A stretch of DNA of 55,841 nt from Leekyejoonella antrihumi (GCF_007845645.1 NZ_VCQV01000013.1:54963-110803), one strand, 5' to 3'. Shown: positions 1-9,938, counted from the stretch's first letter. Numbers and translations: made by a program. Notes: generated from the sequence alone by a model not told the origin.

Positions 1-185
1 CCCAAAAACAGCCCCACAAAGTTCTCCGCTCGCCAGCTCGCTTCGATACTTTGCGAGGACCCCAAAAACAGCCCCACAAAGTTCTCCGCTCGCCAGCTCG
101 CTTCGATACTTTGCGAGGACCCCAAAAACAGCCCCACAAAGTTCTCCGCTCGCCAGCTCGCTTCGATACTTTGCGAGGACCCCAA
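1..185 (+). repeat. Three tandem copies of a 60-bp hairpin repeat
   Basis: Three identical 60-bp units occupy 1-60, 61-120 and 121-180. Each holds the core of a repeat family also found at 27141-27236 and 28909-28985: left arm CCCCACAAAGT, centre CTCGCCAGCTCGC, right arm ACTTTGCGAGGACCCC. CAAAGT and ACTTTG pair exactly. Because 60 is a multiple of three and there is no in-frame stop, the frame of the next gene stays open through all copies. The last copy ends GAGGACCCCAA directly before a GTG start at 186, so it supplies that gene's Shine-Dalgarno sequence. The array may extend beyond the left edge of the window. Confidence 0.95.
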
Positions 186-1016
186 GTGAGCACCGCAACG
201 CTCGACGAACCAGCAACGGCCCGCCCGACGACGGTGCGCGTCGAACCAGTGACCCTGAGCCGGGTGATCAAGTCGGAGTGGATCAAGTTCGCCAGCCTGC
301 GATCCAGCTGGATCACCCTGCTGGTCTCGATGCTCGGCATGATCGGGGTCGGAGCCCTGGCGAGCTGGGCCACGAACAACCACTGGTCGCAGATGGGTCC
401 TGGCGAGCTGGCACACTTCCAGGCGGTCACCCGAAGCCTGGTGGGCGTCAACCTCGCGCAGCTGGCGATCATCGTGCTCGGCGTGCTGGTGATCACCGGT
501 GAGTATGCGACCGGCATGATCATCGCCAGCCTCGGTGCGGCGCCGAAACGAACCACCACTCTGCTCGCCAAGCTGACCGTATTCGGCGTGATCACCTTCT
601 GCGTGAGCCTGGTGAGCTCGTTCATCGCCTTCGTTATCGGCCAACAGCTGCTGCAGTCCCATGGCGTGGGCCTCGGTGCGCCACACGCGATTCGAGCGAT
701 CTTCGGAGTCGCGATCTATCTCACGCTCATCGGAGCCATGTCACTCGGCGTCGGCTTCGCCATCCGCAGCACGGCGGGCGGTATCGCCACCGTCCTCGGT
801 ATCGTGCTGGTCCTGCCTGCGCTGCAGGACATCCTGCCAACGTCGTGGCAGCCGCACACCACGCCGTATCTGCCGAGCAATGCCGGGTCGGCCCTCTACT
901 CAGCGGTGCCGGATCCGGGCAGTCTGAGTCTATGGACCGGATTCTTCGTGCTGCTCGCCTGGGCCGTGGCCGCACTCGCCCTGGGTCTCTACCTGCTCAA
1001 GAGGAGGGACGCCTGA
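186..1016 (+). CDS. ABC-2 type transporter permease
   Basis: A 276-residue integral membrane protein with about six hydrophobic segments. It begins with a cytoplasmic stretch carrying the VIKSEWIKFASLRSSW-type motif common in actinobacterial ABC-2 permeases that pair with a separate ATPase. The substrate cannot be told; such permeases next to two-component systems often export drugs or peptides. The partner ATPase would be expected just left of the window. I chose GTG 186 because GAGGA lies six bases upstream; an in-frame TTG at 51 would only add residues encoded by the tandem repeats. The stop at 1014-1016 lies directly before the sensor kinase gene, which suggests one operon. Confidence 0.85.
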   Translation: MSTATLDEPATARPTTVRVEPVTLSRVIKSEWIKFASLRSSWITLLVSMLGMIGVGALASWATNNHWSQMGPGELAHFQAVTRSLVGVNLAQLAIIVLGVLVITGEYATGMIIASLGAAPKRTTTLLAKLTVFGVITFCVSLVSSFIAFVIGQQLLQSHGVGLGAPHAIRAIFGVAIYLTLIGAMSLGVGFAIRSTAGGIATVLGIVLVLPALQDILPTSWQPHTTPYLPSNAGSALYSAVPDPGSLSLWTGFFVLLAWAVAALALGLYLLKRRDA

Positions 1017-1027
1017 CCACGACGCGC

Positions 1028-2245
1028 GTGCCCGGACGCCCAGCGAACCTCACCTCCCCCTGGGGGCGAGTGCATCGCTGGGCGGTCGCGCACCCGGTGC
1101 TCGTCGATCTGCTGCTGGTCCTGTTGCTGGAGGCCTGGGCCACCCGATTGCAGCACCGGATCGATCGGCAGGAGCTCGCCGCGGCCGTGCTCAGCCAACT
1201 GCTGATCCTCCCCCTCGCGATCCGCCGCATCTGGCCCTGGCGGCTGATGTGCTACCTGTGCGCGGTCGGCTTCGTGCAGTGGCTCCTCGGGGATGCCCTG
1301 GTGGCCGACGCGGCCCTGCTGATCGGCCTCTACACCGTCGCCGTGCACGACTCGCGCCGCCGCGCGTGGATCGCCGCGGGCATCCTCGAGGTCGGCGTCA
1401 TCATGGCCTCGATCCGGTTCGCGCCGTCCGGGGACAGCGTGGCCGCCTCCCTGGTCTTCCTGACCGGTATGGTGGCCGCCGCACTGTTCGGCGGCATCAC
1501 CTTGCAGGTGCGTCGGCAGTATGTCGCATCGATGGTGGAGCGCGCCGCACAGCTCGAGCGGGAGCGCGATCAGCAGCTGCGTCTGGCGGCAACCGCGGAG
1601 CGCAACCGGATCGCCCGGGAGATGCACGACGTCGTCGCACACAGCCTGTCGGTGATCATCACGCTGGCCGACGCCGCCGTCCTGGCCGACGATGCCACCG
1701 GGACCGAGCTGATGAGCCAGGTCGCCGCGACCGGTCGCACGTCGATGGCCGAGATGCGTCAGCTGCTCGGCATCCTGCGTGACGACGATGTAGCCACCGG
1801 CGCTCCGCTGACACCGCAGCCCGCCCTCGGCCAGCTGGGCCAGCTGGTGGAAGAGGTCCGGTCCGCCGGACTGCCGGTCACGCTGTCGATGTCCGGTCAG
1901 CCGCAGTCGCTCTCGCAGACACGGTCGGCCGCGGTATACCGGATCGTGCAGGAAGGGCTCACCAACGTGTTGAAGCACGCCATCGAACCGACCCGGGTGG
2001 CCGTCCACCTGAGCTGGTCCACCGACCTGTTGAAGGTCGTCATCCAGGACGACGGGCATCCTGGCGTCGGCGACGCTCCAGGGGTCGGTCACGGGGTGAC
2101 CGGCATGCGGGAGCGGGCCGCGGTCTTTGGTGGCACGCTGGACTGTGGACCAAGAGCCGCGGGATGGCGCGTGGATGCGCGGCTACCTTTGGCGCAGGGC
2201 TGCCCCTCCGACCAGATCCGACTCCGTGAGCAGGACCGACCGTGA
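1028..2245 (+). CDS. Two-component sensor histidine kinase (NarL/DesK type)
   Basis: About 405 residues. The N-terminal third is hydrophobic with four or five membrane segments. A HisKA_3 dimerisation domain follows, with the phospho-acceptor in REMHDVVAHSLSV (His near residue 200), and then a HATPase domain with the N-box around YRIVQEGLTNVLKHA and a glycine-rich GHGVTGMRERA box. GTG 1028 is the first canonical start after the permease gene, but GAGGAGGGA at 1001-1009 would better serve a CTG at 1013 that overlaps the permease stop, so the start is uncertain. The gene overlaps the response regulator by four bases, so the two are translationally coupled. The signal sensed is unknown. Confidence 0.88.
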   Translation: MPGRPANLTSPWGRVHRWAVAHPVLVDLLLVLLLEAWATRLQHRIDRQELAAAVLSQLLILPLAIRRIWPWRLMCYLCAVGFVQWLLGDALVADAALLIGLYTVAVHDSRRRAWIAAGILEVGVIMASIRFAPSGDSVAASLVFLTGMVAAALFGGITLQVRRQYVASMVERAAQLERERDQQLRLAATAERNRIAREMHDVVAHSLSVIITLADAAVLADDATGTELMSQVAATGRTSMAEMRQLLGILRDDDVATGAPLTPQPALGQLGQLVEEVRSAGLPVTLSMSGQPQSLSQTRSAAVYRIVQEGLTNVLKHAIEPTRVAVHLSWSTDLLKVVIQDDGHPGVGDAPGVGHGVTGMRERAAVFGGTLDCGPRAAGWRVDARLPLAQGCPSDQIRLREQDRP

Positions 2246-2916
2246 CCGATGAGCAAGGCCGCGTCCGCGTCATGATCGTCGACGACCAGCCGCTGCTGCG
2301 CACCGGATTCAGGCTCATCCTGGGCGCCGACGCCCAGATCGACGTGGTCGGAGAGGCGGAGGACGGCGCGGCGGCGATCGACGAGGCCTCCCGTTGCCTG
2401 CCGGACGTCATCCTCATGGACGTGCGGATGCCCGTCATGGACGGGGTCGAGGCAACTCGCCGGATCCTTGCCACGGGAGCCGCCAGCCGCATCCTGATCC
2501 TGACGACCTTCGACCTGGACGAGTATGCCTTCGCCGGGTTGGCTGCGGGTGCGAGCGGCTTCCTCCTGAAGGACGTCCCCGCAGCGGAGCTGGTCGCCTC
2601 CATCCACGTCATCGCCGGTGGGGACGCGGTGGTGTCGCCCCGGGTGACGCGCGCCCTGCTCGATCGGTATGCGCGCGAGCTGTTGCCTGACCCGAAGGAT
2701 CAACGGCCGCACGAGCTGCTGGGCAGGCTTACCCCGCGAGAGCGAGAGGTGCTGTCAACACTGGCAACCGGGCTGTCCAACGCGGAGATTGCCGAGGTGC
2801 TTGTCGTGTCCGAGGCCACCGTCAAGACGCACGTCGCCCGGCTGCTGGCCAAGCTGGAGCTGCGCGACCGGGTGCAAGCCGTGGTCTTCGCCTACCAGCA
2901 CGGCATCGTCGACTGA
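2242..2916 (+). CDS. LuxR-family two-component response regulator
   Basis: 224 residues starting at a GTG that overlaps the kinase stop (GTGA). The receiver domain shows the acidic pair in MIVDDQP, the phospho-acceptor Asp60 in ILMDVRMP and the conserved Lys in FLLKDVP. The C-terminal LuxR/NarL helix-turn-helix has LTPREREVL and SNAEIAEVLVVSEATVKTH. It is the partner of the upstream kinase and probably controls the adjoining permease operon, which is typical of this arrangement. It converges on the glycyl-tRNA synthetase gene with a gap of about 30 bases. Confidence 0.93.
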   Translation: MTDEQGRVRVMIVDDQPLLRTGFRLILGADAQIDVVGEAEDGAAAIDEASRCLPDVILMDVRMPVMDGVEATRRILATGAASRILILTTFDLDEYAFAGLAAGASGFLLKDVPAAELVASIHVIAGGDAVVSPRVTRALLDRYARELLPDPKDQRPHELLGRLTPREREVLSTLATGLSNAEIAEVLVVSEATVKTHVARLLAKLELRDRVQAVVFAYQHGIVD

Positions 2917-2948
2917 ACCGCCCAGCGACCGTTGCTCTTAGCCAGTAC

Positions 2949-5900
2949 TCAGCCGAGGGCGACGTTGAGCGCACGCCAGTCGATGCCTTGCGGCGCTCGG
3001 GCAACCACGGTCTGCACCAGACCCAGCCGCGCCGCACGCACCGCTGGATCCTGCGCCATCACGAGCACGTCGTCGAAGAACGCCGTCAGCGGCTGCACCA
3101 GACCCCGCGCGTCAGCGAACCACTCGGGCAGCCCGTCGTTCGCGTGATCCGGAAGCGAGTCGACCTGACCGGCCAGCGCCAGCTCGGCAGGCTCGGTGAG
3201 TCTGCTCGTGTCGTATGCCGCGTCGGTGCCCGCGGGCACGATGCGGGTGATGCGCTGCACGGCCTCGACCAGCGGCGCGAAGTCGCCGTCGCCGCGCGCC
3301 GACTCGATGTCCTTCAGCGCCCGCTCGGCCTTGCCTGGTGCCGCCGCGAGCGGCTGCACCGCGGACACGAGATCCGCAGACACATTCTCGTCGCGCAGCT
3401 GCTGCGCGAAGCGCCCCTCGACGAAATCCCGTGCCGCAGAGACCGACTCGTCACTGACCTCGACACCCTGACCGCGCAGCCGCGCTGCGGCGGCGGCCAG
3501 CCCGGCATCGACGGTGACCCCGGCAAGGCTCGGCAGGCCACGCAGGATGCTCACCGCGCCGAGCGCGGCACGACGCAGCGCATACGGGTCGGAGGACCCG
3601 GTCGGCTTCGCGCCGAGCGCGAACATCGCTGCGAGCAGGTCGAACCGGTCCGCGAGCGCCAGCAGTGCGCCGGGCTTCGACTCCGGCAGCGGGTCACCCG
3701 CCGACCGGGGCGCCTCCATCTCGAGCAGCGCGGCGGCGACCTGCGGGGTCTCCCCCGCGCGAGCGGCATACTCCTTGGCCATCACTCCGGCCAGGCTGGA
3801 GAGCTCGACCACCATCTTGGCGGCCAGGTCGAACTTCGCCAGCTCCCCCGCACGCTTGAGCGTCGCCTGTTCGTCGGCGCTCAGGTCGACCGACGACGTC
3901 AGAGAGGAGGCGACGTCGGCGATCCGGTCGGAGCGGTCGGCCATCGAACCGATGCGGTGCTCGAAGGTGAGCTTGCCGATCTGCTCACGCAGGGTGTCCA
4001 CCGGCACCTGCAGGTCGGCGTCGTAGAAGAATGCCGCGTCGTCGTACCGGGCGCGCAGCACCGACTCGTTGCCCAGGCGCACCAGTTCGTCATCACAGTC
4101 GCCGTTCGCCATGGTGATGAAGCGGGCCATGAGCCTGCCGACCGCGTCTCGCACCGGCAGGTAGCGCTGGTGCTTGCGCATCACGGTGGTGAGGATCTGC
4201 TCGGGGACCTTCAGGTATCTGTCGTCGAACGCGCCGATGATCCCGCGAGGGGCCTCCACCAGGTTCGTGATCTCGTCGACGAGCTCCGACTCGGCCGCAA
4301 GGTCCACGGTGCCCCCGACCGATGCGGCGAGCTCCTGTGCCGCCGCGACGACCTGCTCGCGACGAATGGCGGGGTCGAGCACCAGACCGTGGGCCTCCAG
4401 CACGCCCATCAGTTCCCCGGCCGTGGCGACGTCGACGAGCGGGACTGCGTCGGTGCGGTGGACGTAGGTCTGCCGGCCGGAACGCAGCTCGGAGACCTCC
4501 ACGGGCACCACGGCGCTCCCCCACAGCGCGACCAGCCAGCGGATCGGCCGACTGAACGACAGCTGCGGGTCGCGCCAGCGCATGTTCTTGTCCGAGCGCA
4601 GCCCGGCGACGAGGTCGTGGGTGACTGCGCCGAGCACCTCGAGCGCGCCGCGACCGACCTGGTCGATCCGCACCGCCACGTGCTCTGCGCCGTCGAACTC
4701 GGCGCGCACCAGATCGGCGGGATTCACCTTCTGGCCGCGCGCGAAACCTTGCGCCGCCTTCGTCAGGTTGCCGTCGGCGTCGTAGGCCGCAGCGACCTTC
4801 GGCCCCTTGCGCAGCGTCTGCGCATCGGGCTCCTTCGGCGCTACCTGCGCGATGGTGGCGACGATGCGGCGCGGAGTCCCGACCACCCGAATGTCACCGT
4901 GCGTCAGCCGGGTCTGCGCTAGCCGCTCGGTGAGCGACGTGCGCACGTGCTCGATGGTCTGGTCGACGACGTGCGGGGGCAGCTCCTCGACGCCGATCTC
5001 CAGCGCGAAGTCCTGCGGATCGGTAGGCAGCGCGGCGGCATCGACCGGCTCCGGCTCGGGATTCGGCGGCATGACCGCCGCACCGACGAGCACCTTCGCG
5101 CCCTCGGCCTTGAGCAGCGGGAAGTCCAGCTCCTCTCGGCGCTCCACCCACAGCTTCGCAACCTCGCGCGACAGCCGCCGCATCGTCGAGAAGGCTTTGG
5201 CCCGTTCCGTGGTCGAGATGGCACCACGGGAGTCGAGCACGTTGAAGGCGTGCGAGGACTTCAGCACGTAGGTGTGCGCCGGCACGGGCAGCCGCGCGTC
5301 GACCATCCGCTGCGCCTCTGCGGTGTAGTGCTCGAAGAGATCCTGGTTCGCCTCGACGTCGGCGTCGTCGAGGTAGTACCGAGACATCTCGTACTCCTGC
5401 TGGCCGAAGGCCTCACCGTAGGTGATGCCCGGCGCATACTGCATGTCCTTGAAGTGCGTGACGCCCTGCTGCGCCATCATGATGCGCTCGATTCCATAGG
5501 TCAGCTCGACGCTCACCGGGTCGAGATTCTGGCCGCCCACCTGCTGGAAGTAGGTGAACTGGGTGACCTCCATGCCGTCCAGCCACACCTCCCAGCCCAG
5601 CCCCCACGCGCCGATCGCGGGCTGCGCCCAGTTGTCCTCGACGAACCGCACGTCGTGCGCGTGGATGTCGATGCCGATCGCCTCGAGGGACTCGAGGTAG
5701 AGCTCTTGTGGGTTGCCCGGGTCCGGCTTGAGGATCACCTGGAACTGGGTGTGCGTCTGCAGCCGGTTGGGGTTCTCGCCATACCGGGAGTCGTCCGGGC
5801 GGACCGAGGGCTCCACGTAGGCCACCCGCCAGGGCTCGGGTCCGAGCACCCGCAGGATGGTTGCGGGGTTCATCGTTCCGGCACCGACCTCCGTGTTGAA

Positions 5901-5975
5901 CGGCTGCACGGTCATGCAGCCTCGGTCGGTCCAGAACTTCTGCAGCGTCAGCAGGGCCTCTTGCACGGTTAGCAC
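2949..5975 (-). CDS. glyQS: Glycyl-tRNA synthetase, fused alpha-beta chain
   Basis: A single 1008-residue chain joining both subunits of the tetrameric bacterial GlyRS. Residues 1 to about 290 are the catalytic alpha subunit ([35 protein letters not shown]). After a short Pro-rich linker the beta subunit begins with [13 protein letters not shown] and ends with the DALR-type anticodon-binding region ([19 protein letters not shown]). It charges tRNA-Gly. Most actinobacteria I know of carry the unrelated homodimeric GlyRS of about 460 residues, so this form is notable. GTG 5975 gives the usual N-terminus ([15 protein letters not shown]); an open frame upstream to 6038 encodes only an Arg-rich stretch. 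Confidence 0.93.
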   Translation of the reverse strand: MLTVQEALLTLQKFWTDRGCMTVQPFNTEVGAGTMNPATILRVLGPEPWRVAYVEPSVRPDDSRYGENPNRLQTHTQFQVILKPDPGNPQELYLESLEAIGIDIHAHDVRFVEDNWAQPAIGAWGLGWEVWLDGMEVTQFTYFQQVGGQNLDPVSVELTYGIERIMMAQQGVTHFKDMQYAPGITYGEAFGQQEYEMSRYYLDDADVEANQDLFEHYTAEAQRMVDARLPVPAHTYVLKSSHAFNVLDSRGAISTTERAKAFSTMRRLSREVAKLWVERREELDFPLLKAEGAKVLVGAAVMPPNPEPEPVDAAALPTDPQDFALEIGVEELPPHVVDQTIEHVRTSLTERLAQTRLTHGDIRVVGTPRRIVATIAQVAPKEPDAQTLRKGPKVAAAYDADGNLTKAAQGFARGQKVNPADLVRAEFDGAEHVAVRIDQVGRGALEVLGAVTHDLVAGLRSDKNMRWRDPQLSFSRPIRWLVALWGSAVVPVEVSELRSGRQTYVHRTDAVPLVDVATAGELMGVLEAHGLVLDPAIRREQVVAAAQELAASVGGTVDLAAESELVDEITNLVEAPRGIIGAFDDRYLKVPEQILTTVMRKHQRYLPVRDAVGRLMARFITMANGDCDDELVRLGNESVLRARYDDAAFFYDADLQVPVDTLREQIGKLTFEHRIGSMADRSDRIADVASSLTSSVDLSADEQATLKRAGELAKFDLAAKMVVELSSLAGVMAKEYAARAGETPQVAAALLEMEAPRSAGDPLPESKPGALLALADRFDLLAAMFALGAKPTGSSDPYALRRAALGAVSILRGLPSLAGVTVDAGLAAAAARLRGQGVEVSDESVSAARDFVEGRFAQQLRDENVSADLVSAVQPLAAAPGKAERALKDIESARGDGDFAPLVEAVQRITRIVPAGTDAAYDTSRLTEPAELALAGQVDSLPDHANDGLPEWFADARGLVQPLTAFFDDVLVMAQDPAVRAARLGLVQTVVARAPQGIDWRALNVALG

Positions 5976-6085
5976 GAGGGCAAGGCTACCCAGCCGCCGA
6001 ACTCGTCGTGTCGGTGCAACCCGCCGACGGCGCCGCACGTCCTACCTACGTGATCAGGCACACACCGACTCAGGGAGGAATCAAG

Positions 6086-7324
6086 GTGTCCCACCATCAG
6101 ATCAGGGCGGTCCAGGCGGTTCTGGCGACGGCGGCGGCGCTCGGTCTCGCCGCCTGTGGACAGGCAGCGAACGGCGCCGGCTCGAGCGGGCTACCGACCG
6201 GCACGAGCGGGACGCCCGCTCCTACCTCGGCGGGTCCCACCACCACGTCGTCGCCCGACCCATCGCACCGCATGACCGGAACCCCCGTCGGGCAAGGACC
6301 GGTGGTGTCCGAGGTCGCTGCCCGCGGGGCACTGATGCAGAAGTCGGGCTCGCTACACCCCGCAATAGTGCGGCTGGGCTCGGGCTATGAGGCCGCCACC
6401 CTCGGTCAGGGGAATGACGTGGTCTTCTGGAGCAGCACCGGCCGCACCTGGACCAGGAACGGCACCAGCACCCGACTCCCGGTCCACTCCGGCAACCACG
6501 GCCAGGTGACGGTGGCCGGCTCCTTGCTCCCGGGAGCCAAGCACGCCACCTTCGTGGTCACGGGCGCGTTTACCGGCGACGGGACCGGCGGCGCCCTCGC
6601 CTACGGCCATGGGCCGCGCGGATGGAGTCTCATCACGGCACGGCCCGACGGATCTCTCGCACCCTCCGGGCACGGCGCCGACAGGCTCGGCGAGAACGGG
6701 CTGGAGCTGAACATCTCCCTCACGCCATCGGGTCTGACGACCTACTCGATGTGGAGCCCACGCAGCTCGGCCGCCTTCGCCATGCAGACCGGCCGGCCCA
6801 CCATCCGCCGGTGGAAGGCGTCCGGCAGCACCTTGCAGCTCACCGGCAGCAATGTCGTCACTGCCAACGCCACAGAGGTGACACTTCCGAACCCGTTCCC
6901 GGCGCCCCCCGGCACCTCGTCGCTGCCGGACGGCACATGGGCGGCTCGGCTGATCACGGCCAAGCAGTCCGGCAACACCATCTCGATGCGGGTCCAGCCC
7001 GAGAAGGGCCGAAACTGTATGTCGGGTGCGGGCGTGTGCTTCACGGCCGTCGGCCCGCGGGTATCCCTCACCATGGACGCCTACTCGCCGACGAGTGTGC
7101 TGGCAACGAACAGCCACGGGCAGCTGAAACATCTCACGGCGCCCGGCTGGGCCTTCACAGCTGTCGAGGACGGCGCCTCGATACCGCTGAGCACGTACTT
7201 CACGGACGGAGCGCCGTGGGTGGTGCCCGCGTCATTGGCGACCACCTCGGTGCCCAGCCCGCACGCCCTCCTTCAAGTCAGGGACGGCACGGTCACGCAC
7301 GCCGACGCGATCTACACCTCGTAG
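6086..7324 (+). CDS. Putative secreted lipoprotein of unknown function
   Basis: 412 residues. The N-terminus is a lipoprotein signal peptide: a short basic and polar start, a hydrophobic run and the lipobox LAAC with Cys24. A Gly/Ser/Thr/Pro-rich linker follows, as in many actinobacterial surface lipoproteins. The rest shows repeated short beta-like segments, including YEAATLGQGNDVVFWSS and WSLITARPDG, which could form a propeller or sandwich fold; that is a guess. I do not recognise a family. GTG 6086 is chosen because GGGAGG lies about seven bases upstream and the lipobox position is then normal. It is divergent from glyQS and ends before a hairpin. Confidence 0.75.
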   Translation: MSHHQIRAVQAVLATAAALGLAACGQAANGAGSSGLPTGTSGTPAPTSAGPTTTSSPDPSHRMTGTPVGQGPVVSEVAARGALMQKSGSLHPAIVRLGSGYEAATLGQGNDVVFWSSTGRTWTRNGTSTRLPVHSGNHGQVTVAGSLLPGAKHATFVVTGAFTGDGTGGALAYGHGPRGWSLITARPDGSLAPSGHGADRLGENGLELNISLTPSGLTTYSMWSPRSSAAFAMQTGRPTIRRWKASGSTLQLTGSNVVTANATEVTLPNPFPAPPGTSSLPDGTWAARLITAKQSGNTISMRVQPEKGRNCMSGAGVCFTAVGPRVSLTMDAYSPTSVLATNSHGQLKHLTAPGWAFTAVEDGASIPLSTYFTDGAPWVVPASLATTSVPSPHALLQVRDGTVTHADAIYTS

Positions 7325-7340
7325 CCACAAACCCCTCGGA

Positions 7341-7384
7341 TTGGTAGTACGAACGGGACCCATACGTCCCGCTTGTACTACCAA
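7341..7384 (+). terminator. Hairpin terminator after the lipoprotein gene
   Basis: Arms TTGGTAGTAC (7341-7350) and GTACTACCAA (7375-7384) are exact complements, with an inner pair CGGGAC/GTCCCG and a six-base loop. It lies 16 bases after the lipoprotein stop. There is no T-run on the plus strand, so termination activity is inferred from strength and position. Confidence 0.65.
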
Positions 7385-7429
7385 CTCGGCGGCCGGAAGG
7401 ATCCGCCGCCGCCGTGCGTTGTGAAAGGC

Positions 7430-8137
7430 ATGGTGTTTGGATTCGGTCGTTCATCGTCCATGGTCACCCGCGACGAGGCCCTGCCCGGCCGCGCGGAGCG
7501 GCCCTACCGCATACCGGAGCGGCATGCGGTGCTCGACACCCCGCTGGAGGGGCCGTGGCCGCAGGGCACACAGGTGTTCTATATCGCGATGGGGTGCTTC
7601 TGGGGCACGGAGCGCATCTTCTGGAAGCAGCCCGGCGTGGTCACGACCGCGGCGGGCTACGTCGGCGGGTTCACCCCAAACCCGACGTATGAGGAGGTGT
7701 GCAGCGGGCGGACTGGCCACACCGAGGGGGTGCTGGTCGCCTACGACCCGAGCAAGACCTCGGCGGAGCTGCTGCTCAAGGAGTTCTGGGAGAACCACGA
7801 CTCCACGACCCGCAACCGCCAAGGCAACGACATGGGCACGCAGTATCGGTCGGCGATCTACTGGACCACCCCGGAGCAGGAGCAGGCTGCCACTGCCACC
7901 CGGGACGCCTTCCAGGAGGTGCTGGCGAACAACGGACTCGGGCGCATCAGCACTGAGATCCGCTCGGCGGACGAGGCCGGCCGGTTCTACTACGCCGAGG
8001 ACTACCACCAGCAGTACCTGCACAAGAATCCCGGTGGCTACTGCAATCACGGCCCCAACGGGATGACGTGCCCGGTCGGGATCGTCCGCCAGGACCAGCT
8101 GCCCAGCCAGGAGTCGGTCCTGCGCGACAACGGCTGA
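7430..8137 (+). CDS. msrA: Peptide-methionine (S)-S-oxide reductase
   Basis: 235 residues. MsrA reduces the S epimer of methionine sulfoxide in proteins and free methionine, as an oxidative-stress repair enzyme in the cytoplasm. The catalytic cysteine is Cys56 in the family motif GCFWG; other family blocks are [32 protein letters not shown] and [16 protein letters not shown]. The N-terminal stretch EALPGR and IPERHAVL is typical of actinobacterial MsrA. ATG 7430 (or GTG 7433) follows a GAAAGG sequence; an open frame back to 7373 runs into the terminator hairpin and is unlikely to be translated. It appears monocistronic. Confidence 0.95.
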   Translation: MVFGFGRSSSMVTRDEALPGRAERPYRIPERHAVLDTPLEGPWPQGTQVFYIAMGCFWGTERIFWKQPGVVTTAAGYVGGFTPNPTYEEVCSGRTGHTEGVLVAYDPSKTSAELLLKEFWENHDSTTRNRQGNDMGTQYRSAIYWTTPEQEQAATATRDAFQEVLANNGLGRISTEIRSADEAGRFYYAEDYHQQYLHKNPGGYCNHGPNGMTCPVGIVRQDQLPSQESVLRDNG

Positions 8138-8171
8138 GCCCACGGCTCCGCGACCGTCGCGGTCTGCCCTG

Positions 8172-8876
8172 TTACCGAGCCTCTGTCGGCAGGTGCAAGG
8201 CGAGGAAGTCCACCGTGTTCCGCCATGCGGTGGCCGAAGCCTCGGCGTGGTGAAAGACGGGATGCGGGTTGTCGAACGCATGCCCGGCACCGGGATAGGT
8301 CTCGAATCGGACGCCCTCGCGTGACACCGCGGCGCGAATCTGCTCGACGGTGTCGGCAGAGAGGTAGGCGTCGGCGAGACCGAAGTGGTGCAGGCTCGGC
8401 GCCGTGACGTCCTTCGCCCGGTCGAGCAGCCCCGGAATCGCTGAACCGTAGTAGCTCACCAGCACATCGGGGTCGCCGTCGGCAGCGACATTGAATGCCA
8501 GCCCACCACCGAAGCAGAATCCCACCACCCCCACGCTGCCGCGGACGCAGTCGTCGGCGCGCAGCGCGGCCACCGCGGCTACGCCGTCGGAGACGGCCTT
8601 GCCCCAGTCGACTCGACCGGCGACGGCGACCGCCCGGTCGAGGAAGTCCGGCCGTGACTCATCGATGTCCGCGTCATCGAGTCGCCAGTAGATCTCCGGA
8701 GCGAGGACGACGTATCCGAGGGCCGAGAGATCGGCGGCCCGCCGCTTGATGTAGTCGCTGACTCCGAAGATCTCCTGGAACAGCACGAGCCCGGGTCCCG
8801 ACCCGGCCGGGGGCAGCCAGCGCCGGGCGGGCATCGCTGCGGCATCGGTGGGCACGCTGATCGATTCGCTGCTCAT
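8172..8876 (-). CDS. Dienelactone hydrolase family protein
   Basis: 234 residues with the alpha/beta-hydrolase fold of the DLH family. The nucleophile is a cysteine (about Cys121) in VGFCFGGGLAF, with the catalytic His in GAGHAFDNPH near residue 205 and an Asp in the LADAYLSAD region. The N-terminus GLVLFQEIFGVSDYI is characteristic. Members hydrolyse dienelactones in chloroaromatic degradation, but many genomic copies have other ester substrates, so the substrate is not assigned. ATG 8876 gives the usual N-terminus. It is divergent from the AraC-DinB gene across about 100 bases, which may hold both promoters. Confidence 0.88.
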   Translation of the reverse strand: MSSESISVPTDAAAMPARRWLPPAGSGPGLVLFQEIFGVSDYIKRRAADLSALGYVVLAPEIYWRLDDADIDESRPDFLDRAVAVAGRVDWGKAVSDGVAAVAALRADDCVRGSVGVVGFCFGGGLAFNVAADGDPDVLVSYYGSAIPGLLDRAKDVTAPSLHHFGLADAYLSADTVEQIRAAVSREGVRFETYPGAGHAFDNPHPVFHHAEASATAWRNTVDFLALHLPTEAR

Positions 8877-8978
8877 CCCTGCAGTCTGCCGGACCGTTCC
8901 TCGGGCGAGCGGACAAGTGGGCCAACTGCGCAAAATCGGTCAAGCACGCGGACCACCGTTCGAGGCAGGCTTGGGGCC

Positions 8979-9938
8979 ATGGACCACGACGACCGCCTGG
9001 ACACGCTTCTCCAGTTCGCGCAGCAGGCGTTGGACGATCCCGGTCTGAGCGGCGACGATCTGGCCGCCCAGGCCCACCTGTCGCGATTCCACTTCGACCG
9101 GATCGTCTCCGCTGCGGGCGGCGAGCCACCGGGGTCGCTGCGCAGACGGCTCCTGCTGGAGCGTGCCGCCTACCGGCTCGTCCACGACGCGCAGTGCATC
9201 GTGCTCGACGTCGCTGTCGAGGCGGGCTACGGCTCCCACGAGGCGTTCACCCGAGCCTTCGCCCGTGCCTACGGACGCACTCCACTGCAGACCCGCCACA
9301 ACCCACCACCGACGTTTCGCGGGCTCGAGCTCGCGGCTCCCAGTGGTGTCCACTTCCAACCACCCGGGGGTCTGCGACTTCCGGCACCACGAAAGGAAAC
9401 CGGCATGGACGTCATCCAACAGCTCGTCGACCACCACGTCGACTCGCTGACGGCAGTCATCGGATCAGCTCGACACCTCCCCGACGAGACCCTCGACCGA
9501 AGCATCGCCCTGTCCGTCGAAGGCATCGACGACGACCCCACCCTGCGTGGCCTGCTCAACGGCATGGTCACTCAGGAGGAGCACTGGCTGTCGGCGCTGC
9601 GCGGGGGCGACTGGCCCGACGAGTCCGACCGGTCCATCGCCGGTCTCACGCGACGGCACGAGGTGGCCGGTGCGAGCTTCCGGACGTTCGTCGCATCGGC
9701 GATCGAGGACTCGACCATGGCCGACACCTTCATCGACACCACCTGCAACGATCTGGCGACCCACACCATCGGCGGCACCATCGCCCACGTGATCACGTTC
9801 GGCGCGGTGCGCCGCACGATGGCCGTCGGCGCGCTGTGGAGCGCCGGCATCAGGGATTTCGACAGGGCCGACCCCCGGCCGTGGATCGACTCGCTCGCCG
9901 GTGCGGGCGATCAGTCCTCGGCTCGAGAGCGCAGATAG
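8979..9938 (+). CDS. AraC-type HTH / DinB-like fusion protein
   Basis: 319 residues in two parts. Residues 1 to about 105 form an AraC/XylS helix-turn-helix (DLAAQAHLSRFHFDRI and DVAVEAGYGSHEAFTRAFARAYG). From about residue 140 (MDVIQQLVDHHVDSL) there is a four-helix DinB-like domain with histidines in QEEHWL and TIGGTIAHVITFG that could bind a metal. Similar fusions occur in actinobacteria and are annotated as AraC regulators with a DinB or DUF664 tail; the function is unknown. An ATG begins the second part at about 9405 and could serve as an internal start. The last 28 bases overlap the convergent AAA ATPase gene. Confidence 0.8.
   Translation: MDHDDRLDTLLQFAQQALDDPGLSGDDLAAQAHLSRFHFDRIVSAAGGEPPGSLRRRLLLERAAYRLVHDAQCIVLDVAVEAGYGSHEAFTRAFARAYGRTPLQTRHNPPPTFRGLELAAPSGVHFQPPGGLRLPAPRKETGMDVIQQLVDHHVDSLTAVIGSARHLPDETLDRSIALSVEGIDDDPTLRGLLNGMVTQEEHWLSALRGGDWPDESDRSIAGLTRRHEVAGASFRTFVASAIEDSTMADTFIDTTCNDLATHTIGGTIAHVITFGAVRRTMAVGALWSAGIRDFDRADPRPWIDSLAGAGDQSSARERR

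Noticed and set aside
1-180. CRISPR array
   Set aside because: The three 60-bp units are directly adjacent with no unique spacers, and no cas genes are present.
2988-4922. A 644-codon open frame on the plus strand inside glyQS
   Set aside because: Antisense shadow of a conserved synthetase; composition (His/Arg-rich) is typical of shadows.
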